Origin: Bryobacteraceae bacterium
Lineage (GTDB): Bacteria; Acidobacteriota; Terriglobia; Bryobacterales; Bryobacteraceae
Assembly: GCA_025924475.1 (NCBI GenBank)
Contig: JAICIH010000003.1
Location: 1-48,874, forward strand
DNA length: 48,874 nt
Direction: 5' to 3'
How positions within the stretch are numbered: the stretch's first letter is position 1; each line of letters starts with the position of its first letter. Of the stretch, positions 44,208-48,874 are shown piece by piece. The notes under the pieces were generated by a model. It was not told where the DNA came from. It was given only the letters and a program-made list of their open reading frames with translations, and did not search any database. Both the position numbers and the translations under genes were made by a program.

Positions 44208-44434
44208 CGCGTTTCTCGCAACTCACGTATAATTTGCGCAGCGCTCTGCTTTGAGCGGATGGGCTTTGTTTGCTGCGCCCGCTCTAGCCACTCCTTCATG
44301 CTAGGGCGCTCAACAGTATGCTCCAATTCCCTCTTAATGAAATCGGATAGGCTCATCCCTTCGCGAGCTGCACGAGCCTTAAGCGTGCTATGCACTTGTT
44401 CTGGCACGTCTCTAACCTGAATCATCTTCGACAT
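44204..44434 (-). CDS. Ribbon-helix-helix antitoxin, VapB/FitA type
   Basis: 76 residues from the ATG at 44434. Ribbon-helix-helix N-terminus KMIQVRDVPEQVHSTLKARAAREGMSLSDFI (in part), the FitA-like IRxVPxxVxxxLKxRA pattern, and a C-terminal tail that would wrap the toxin. A TTG at 44449 is in frame but lies over the -10 element. A TATAGT on this strand (44446-44441) ends six bases before the ATG, so the mRNA is probably leaderless. Autoregulation through the upstream palindrome is expected. Confidence 0.9.
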   Translation of the reverse strand: MSKMIQVRDVPEQVHSTLKARAAREGMSLSDFIKRELEHTVERPSMKEWLERAQQTKPIRSKQSAAQIIRELRETR

Positions 44435-44449
44435 GCTTTCACTATACAA

Positions 44450-44468
44450 AACATGTGCTGCACATGTT
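44450..44468. promoter_or_regulatory. Candidate VapBC operator palindrome
   Basis: AACATGTGCTGCACATGTT, nine-base perfect arms around a central T, immediately upstream of the vapB -10 (44441-44446). Its position over the -35/-10 spacer suits repression by the VapBC complex. Confidence 0.8.
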
Positions 44469-44548
44469 GATTGCGCAGCAGCAACGGCTCCTTCTTGATA
44501 GGTTCGCGGTCGGGCCCCGAATAAAATACGAATGTCGCCAATTGATCC

Positions 44549-47500
44549 ATGTCCCCCGCGGAAAGAGAAGCGCGAATCCTCCGTTATTGGAAAGCAGTCG
44601 AACTCTTATCCCCGCAAAAAATTCCCCGCCTCAATCCCAATAATCGAAGCGAGCCGGTTTTACGTGCAGGTGGCGAAACGCCGCTTCCTTGGGACCTGTC
44701 CGGTTGGTTTCGCCCGCCGGAATCCGGGCGCAAGTGGCGCTTCACCGCTTACTGCGGGCTGTACAAGTTAGGCCGCGTTCGCGCATTCCTTGAAAACAAG
44801 TTCGGACGAGACACAACAAGCTTCGATCGCAGACCGGACGGCGAAAGCTGCTTGTTTGCTCTCCAAATCGCATCCGATGGCCGTCCCCTTCTCGATACGT
44901 TCGTATTGGCTTCTTGTCCCTGGGCGGTTGGGCGCCTAAAAAACGCTACGTCGGGCGGCGACGCATGGACGGCCGGTTTCGAAGCCTCCTCTAAAGAAAT
45001 GGCGCTTCGTCTGGCCGAGCGCTTTTGCATTCGTGAAGACGACGAGATCGGCCGCGCGCTGAATCGCAATCCCGAAATTCATGTCGGCCGGCCCATACAA
45101 CCCAATGATCTGGAAACCGAGATCGAATGTATCGCGGACGCGCTTGGTATTTCCGGCATTTTGAAGCCCAAAGATTTACGAATTGCCGCCCGCCAGGTCG
45201 AAGAAAAATACCAATTCCACGCAGACTCGGACGACTTCCTAAATAGCTTCTTTCTCCGCGATCTCGAAAAAATCGCCGAGGAAACTGCCCGCTCGAATAA
45301 CAGCGCCGTGCTCTCGCGTTTTCTGTCGCCGGATCAAGCCGTTCATCCCGAACAGCGCTGCGATGTCCGGACTTCGCTCAATGCCCTATGGCGAAATACT
45401 TCGCCCGGGATGATCCCGCCTGCGCGTTGGCCGGCATCTCCTGACGAACCGTTGTATTTCAGCCAGCAGTTCGCCGTGAATTCCGCCCTCGAAGCGTTCG
45501 AACAACAGGCATCTCCGATCTTTGGAGTGAACGGTCCGCCCGGAACCGGAAAGACTACTCTGCTTCGCGACTTGATTGCATCGGTCCTGGTTCGGCGCGC
45601 GCAGGCTTTGGCCAAGTTGCGGCGTCCGGAACAGGCCTTCACCGGCGACCCGGCGCACTGGAACACAGCAGGGTTCGAGCGATCGATCTTTTTGTGGCGC
45701 GAAGAGCTTTTAGGCTTTGAAATTGTTGTAGCCTCTGCCAACAATCGCGCAGTAGAAAACGTTACTTTGGAAATCCCGGCGCAGCGGGCGATCGCGGAAG
45801 AGTATCTTTCGCAAATCGAATACTTTGGGGATTTTGCTGGCCGGCTGCTTTCTGAGCGAAAGCGAAAGGAAGCGGAACAGGCCGGGACCGAGGCTTGGGG
45901 TCTTCTAGCCGCCCGGCTTGGCAGCAAGAAGAATCGCAGCCGGTTTATTAGTAAGTTCTGGTATGCCGACAAAGAGGCCACGGAGCCACGCACTCGTTCC
46001 CAAAATGGCTTTCAGAAATATCTTCAGACCGTAAAACCAAGACCATCCGCTTGGAAGCAGGCGGTTACAGCTTTCGAGGAGGCGCTGAAAGCGGAAGCTG
46101 TCATTCGCGAAGAACGGATTGCGGCTTGGAAAGCGGTCGAAATGCAAGCTTCTCTTCAAAATAGATTAGCCTCTCTCTGCTCGCAACGGGAATTGGCAGA
46201 GGCCGCCGCTGCCAAAGTGCGCGAGCAAGCTGAAAGCGCCGCGTGTTCTCACGAAGCTTATCAGAGCAAGCGTCAGGAAGCGTTAACCGCTCGCCTTGAG
46301 CATCAAGCTTTTAAACCGGGTTTAGTTGATGCGTTATTTACATTCGGAATCTCTTATCGGGAATGGCGCGAAAAGGATCGGATCCTGGCTGCGGCGGTCG
46401 AAGCTCGCGAAAAAGAATTGAATCAGGCGCGCTCGGAATATGATTCGCTCCGGCAAAATATCGACAACGCAGAAGAACAGATCGCTAAGCTTACGTCCGC
46501 GTTTTCCGGACAAGAGAACATTCTCAACCGCCAAAATCAATCAATCGATGAGCTACGCCGAAAACTCGGCAAGGCGTTTCCCAACAAGGAGACTTGGTTG
46601 ACGAATCCCGACGAACGGGAACTATCGTCTCCCTGGGCCGACGAGGGTTGGAACCGCGCGCGCACGCAGGTGCTGATCGAAGCGCTTCACCTCCACCGAA
46701 CCTTTATTGAATGCGTTCCACACAAAATCAGAAAGAATCTTCACGGCGCGATGGATATCCTCGGCGGAAAAGTATCGCCTCAAGTCGATTCCAAAGCGCT
46801 ACAATCCGCCTGGGCGACGCTGTTCTTCGTTATTCCCGTTGTCTCCACGACCTTTGCCTCTTTTGATCGGCTATTCTCGCATTGCGGCCGTGAATCGATC
46901 GGATGGCTTCTGATCGATGAGGCCGGACAGGCCACTCCTCAATCGACGGCGGGCGCTCTGTGGCGCGCGCGGAGAGCAGTCATTGTCGGAGATCCCCGCC
47001 AATTGCAACCAATCGTGCCCCTTCCATTCACGGCGCAGCAGGCCTTGCGCGCACACTTCGGCGTGGAAGAAACCTGGTTGCCATCGAAACATTCCGCGCA
47101 GACTGTCGCCGACCGCGTTAGTCATTTCGGCACTTGGTTAGTATCCGAAAACTCGGACGAACCTTTCTGGGTCGGCTCGCCCTTGCGTGTGCATCGCCGA
47201 TGTGAAAAACAGATATTCGACATCTCGAATCAGATTGCTTACAGCGGGCAGATGGTTTATGACACGCGTGAGGTTCCGCTGCCGCTGCCTCCGAGCGCTT
47301 GGATCGATGTAGCCGCCGCGGAATGTGACGATCATTGGATTCCGGCCGAAGGCATTGTCGTTGAGCTTTTGGTTACAGACCTGCTCCGCTCCGGCGTCAG
47401 CGGCGATCGGATTTTGCTCATCTCGCCGTTTCGTGCGGTCGCTCGCAAGCTCCGGGAAATTGCCGCGCGCTACGGGATCGCCGGCGCAGGCACGATTCAC

Positions 47501-47749
47501 GTATCTCAGGGTAAAGAAGCCGACATGGTCATACTGGTCCTGGGCGGTGATCCGCGCCGGCTCGGTGCGAAAGATTGGGCTTCCGAGAAGCCGAACCTGT
47601 TAAACGTAGCAGTGAGCCGTGCGAAGCGCAGGCTTTTCATCGTTGGAAACCGGGCGGAGTGGAGCGAATATCCCAATTTTGCCGATGCGGCAGCGCTACT
47701 CCCACAAGAAGAGAAAGCCCGGGAACGCGCGGCCGGCAGTCTTCGCTGA
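44549..47749 (+). CDS. Superfamily-1 helicase (DNA2/NAM7-like AAA) with N-terminal domain and coiled coil
   Basis: 1066 residues. The unassigned N-terminal domain (1-300) opens ARILRYWKAVELLSPQKIP. Walker A GPPGTGKTTLLRDL (about 328) is followed by VVASANNRAVENVT (motif Ia), a 300-residue insert (about 420-720) with long charged helices, Walker B WLLIDEAGQATPQ (about 787), VIVGDPRQLQPIVP (motif III), LRVHRRCEKQIFDISNQIAYSG (motif IV region, in part), SQGKEADMVILVLGG (motif V) and NVAVSRAKRRLFIVG (motif VI). An RNA/DNA helicase whose role is unknown; its place beside a toxin-antitoxin pair makes a defence role worth considering. Confidence 0.9.
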   Translation: MSPAEREARILRYWKAVELLSPQKIPRLNPNNRSEPVLRAGGETPLPWDLSGWFRPPESGRKWRFTAYCGLYKLGRVRAFLENKFGRDTTSFDRRPDGESCLFALQIASDGRPLLDTFVLASCPWAVGRLKNATSGGDAWTAGFEASSKEMALRLAERFCIREDDEIGRALNRNPEIHVGRPIQPNDLETEIECIADALGISGILKPKDLRIAARQVEEKYQFHADSDDFLNSFFLRDLEKIAEETARSNNSAVLSRFLSPDQAVHPEQRCDVRTSLNALWRNTSPGMIPPARWPASPDEPLYFSQQFAVNSALEAFEQQASPIFGVNGPPGTGKTTLLRDLIASVLVRRAQALAKLRRPEQAFTGDPAHWNTAGFERSIFLWREELLGFEIVVASANNRAVENVTLEIPAQRAIAEEYLSQIEYFGDFAGRLLSERKRKEAEQAGTEAWGLLAARLGSKKNRSRFISKFWYADKEATEPRTRSQNGFQKYLQTVKPRPSAWKQAVTAFEEALKAEAVIREERIAAWKAVEMQASLQNRLASLCSQRELAEAAAAKVREQAESAACSHEAYQSKRQEALTARLEHQAFKPGLVDALFTFGISYREWREKDRILAAAVEAREKELNQARSEYDSLRQNIDNAEEQIAKLTSAFSGQENILNRQNQSIDELRRKLGKAFPNKETWLTNPDERELSSPWADEGWNRARTQVLIEALHLHRTFIECVPHKIRKNLHGAMDILGGKVSPQVDSKALQSAWATLFFVIPVVSTTFASFDRLFSHCGRESIGWLLIDEAGQATPQSTAGALWRARRAVIVGDPRQLQPIVPLPFTAQQALRAHFGVEETWLPSKHSAQTVADRVSHFGTWLVSENSDEPFWVGSPLRVHRRCEKQIFDISNQIAYSGQMVYDTREVPLPLPPSAWIDVAAAECDDHWIPAEGIVVELLVTDLLRSGVSGDRILLISPFRAVARKLREIAARYGIAGAGTIHVSQGKEADMVILVLGGDPRRLGAKDWASEKPNLLNVAVSRAKRRLFIVGNRAEWSEYPNFADAAALLPQEEKARERAAGSLR

Positions 47750-47757
47750 TTCGAGCC

Positions 47758-48561
47758 TTAGCTCACCGATTCCGCGCTATACCGCGCAATCAGGCCCGTC
47801 CGAAGTGCGAACCGAAAAACTCGCGAGAACGTGAAGCCGGCGAGCAGTATGTAGCCCAGCGCCAGCAAGCTGCTGAGTGCCAACCCAGCCCACCACGGAT
47901 CCCGCCCCTGAACAATCGCGCGCAGGCTTTCGAAAATGTACGATGGCGGCAGCAAGCGAGCAACCCACCGCATCCAATGCGGCAACGTTGAGAGCGGATA
48001 AAAAACACTGACGAACGGAGAAATGATCGCCGGTAGCGGCCAAATAAACCACTCCGCCGCCGGTCCCCACCGCAACACGATTGCCGTCGCGAAAATCCCC
48101 ATCGCGATGCCGAATAGAAAAAGAACAAGCAGAAACGGCAGCAGCGCCATGCCATAGCTGAACAGCGACAGGCCGAACACCACGCCCGCAATGAAAATCA
48201 TTGCCACGAGCCCGACGCAAGTCGTCATCATGCTCGAAAGCACAAGTCCGCCCACGTAGTCGCTTATTGTCACAGGGCTGGCGAACATGTTCAGAAAGTT
48301 CCGCGACCAAACATCTTCGAGAAACGCCATCGTGACTCCAAACATCACGCGGCCGAAGAAGTCCCAAAGAAGAACCGCGCCCAGTAACGACGGAACAAAG
48401 TTCAGCCGAGTGGAGCTGATGCTGTTCAGATATTTCGTCATGAAGCCCCAAAGGACGATATCGATGGCCACCCACGCGAATAGCGGCACTACACGCGCGG
48501 AGCTGCCCCGCATGAGGTAAAACTGGCGAAGCACTATTGCGGTCGTGCTGTCGAAAGACAT
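47758..48561 (-). CDS. ABC-2 type transporter permease
   Basis: 267 residues, six membrane helices typical of ABC-2 membrane domains: VLRQFYLMRGS near the N-terminus, LLGAVLLWDFFGRVMFGV, then the AVGxxRP-equivalent region and the late SPVSVFYPLSTLPHW (ISPFVSVFYPLSTLP) and LPPSYIFESLR signature. Works with the adjacent ATPase as an exporter of polysaccharide, drug or protein cargo. Its start codon directly follows the ATPase stop. Confidence 0.92.
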   Translation of the reverse strand: MSFDSTTAIVLRQFYLMRGSSARVVPLFAWVAIDIVLWGFMTKYLNSISSTRLNFVPSLLGAVLLWDFFGRVMFGVTMAFLEDVWSRNFLNMFASPVTISDYVGGLVLSSMMTTCVGLVAMIFIAGVVFGLSLFSYGMALLPFLLVLFLFGIAMGIFATAIVLRWGPAAEWFIWPLPAIISPFVSVFYPLSTLPHWMRWVARLLPPSYIFESLRAIVQGRDPWWAGLALSSLLALGYILLAGFTFSRVFRFALRTGLIARYSAESVS

Positions 48562-48874
48562 TCAGGCCACCCTGAGACTCAGCGGCTCACGCGCCACCGC
48601 AACAAATAGTTCTTCGAGATTTTCCTTACTGTGCTGCGCCGGCAGCAACCGCGGGTCGCCTTCGAGTAAAATTTTGCCGCGCGAGAGGAACAGAACCCGA
48701 TCACAGACCTCCTCGACCTCATACATATTGTGTGAAGTCCAAAGCACACCCATGCTCCCGAAACTGGCAACACGGCGAATCTGTGCGCGCACGTCGCGCG
48801 CCGTGGCGGGATCGAGCGAGGCAGTTGGCTCATCCAGCAGCAGCAGTTCCGGCTTGTTGAGCATTGCCTTCGCG
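48562..48874 (-). CDS. ABC transporter ATP-binding protein, C-terminal part
   Basis: Cut by the window end; about 104 residues visible. Walker B LLLLDEPTASLDP, the D-loop, and the switch His in VLWTSHNMYEVEEVCDRVLFLSRGKIL (in part), then the C-terminal extension LLPAQHSKENLEELFVAVA of ABC-2-linked ATPases. Walker A and signature lie outside. Zero-base junction with the permease gene. Confidence 0.93.
   Translation of the reverse strand, partial: AKAMLNKPELLLLDEPTASLDPATARDVRAQIRRVASFGSMGVLWTSHNMYEVEEVCDRVLFLSRGKILLEGDPRLLPAQHSKENLEELFVAVAREPLSLRVA

Overview
The window reads as chromosomal DNA of an Acidobacteriota bacterium, most like the Bryobacter/Solibacter group. This is inferred from gene content: three very large MacB/FtsX-type permeases of the ADOP class (acidobacterial duplicated orphan permease), one coupled to a PadR regulator; an Oar-like TonB-dependent outer-membrane protein with an N-terminal carboxypeptidase-regulatory-like domain; an S53 protease; and a GC-rich base composition throughout. 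No tRNA, rRNA, CRISPR array, prophage or classical insertion sequence was seen.

Layout. 1-2.7 kb: end of a copper-type P-ATPase, a META-domain lipoprotein-like secreted protein, a secreted protein of unknown role and a DUF1326 protein. 2.8-5.2 kb: ADOP permease with a frameshift. 5.3-9.1 kb: a palindromic repeat pair, a DegT-type aminotransferase, a small FtsB/DivIC-like protein, CutA, a metallophosphoesterase plus aldo/keto reductase pair, and a cold-shock protein with a clear terminator. 9.3-16.4 kb: a Crp-type regulator, then a leftward aromatic amino acid cluster trpC-trpF-trpB-trpA-aroQ-aroF ... tyrA, with mostly overlapping genes. A REP-associated tyrosine transposase (RAYT) flanked by REP palindromes sits between aroF and tyrA on the opposite strand. 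16.5-19.2 kb: EamA transporter and S53 protease. 19.3-26.9 kb: patatin-like lipase behind a second frameshifted ADOP permease (leftward), and a divergent PadR-ADOP operon (rightward) sharing a 131-bp control region with a strong palindrome. 27-31.7 kb: secreted cyclase, a cyclic-nucleotide-domain histidine kinase translationally coupled to a response regulator/glutaredoxin-like/thioredoxin-reductase-like fusion that lacks redox cysteines, and two small proteins. 32-36.5 kb: leuS and nfo overlapping, DUF2203 and DUF507 proteins. 36.8-43.8 kb: an apiose-type glycan locus: NAD-binding oxidoreductase, two apiosidase-like (GH140) paralogues and the Oar-like receptor. 43.8-48.9 kb: a VapBC toxin-antitoxin pair, a 1066-residue SF1 helicase with a central coiled coil, and an ABC-2 exporter cut by the window end.

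Standing out: (1) a complete REP/RAYT system with at least five dispersed copies of one double-hairpin element and a second loop class sharing the same GTRGGGC head; (2) leuS, whose conserved N-terminus has no ATG/GTG/TTG in frame but has an AUC codon behind an excellent Shine-Dalgarno; (3) the kinase plus cysteine-less reductase fusion; (4) the apiosidase/oxidoreductase/receptor cluster; (5) one-base homopolymer frameshifts in two of three ADOP genes, which may be real or sequencing errors.
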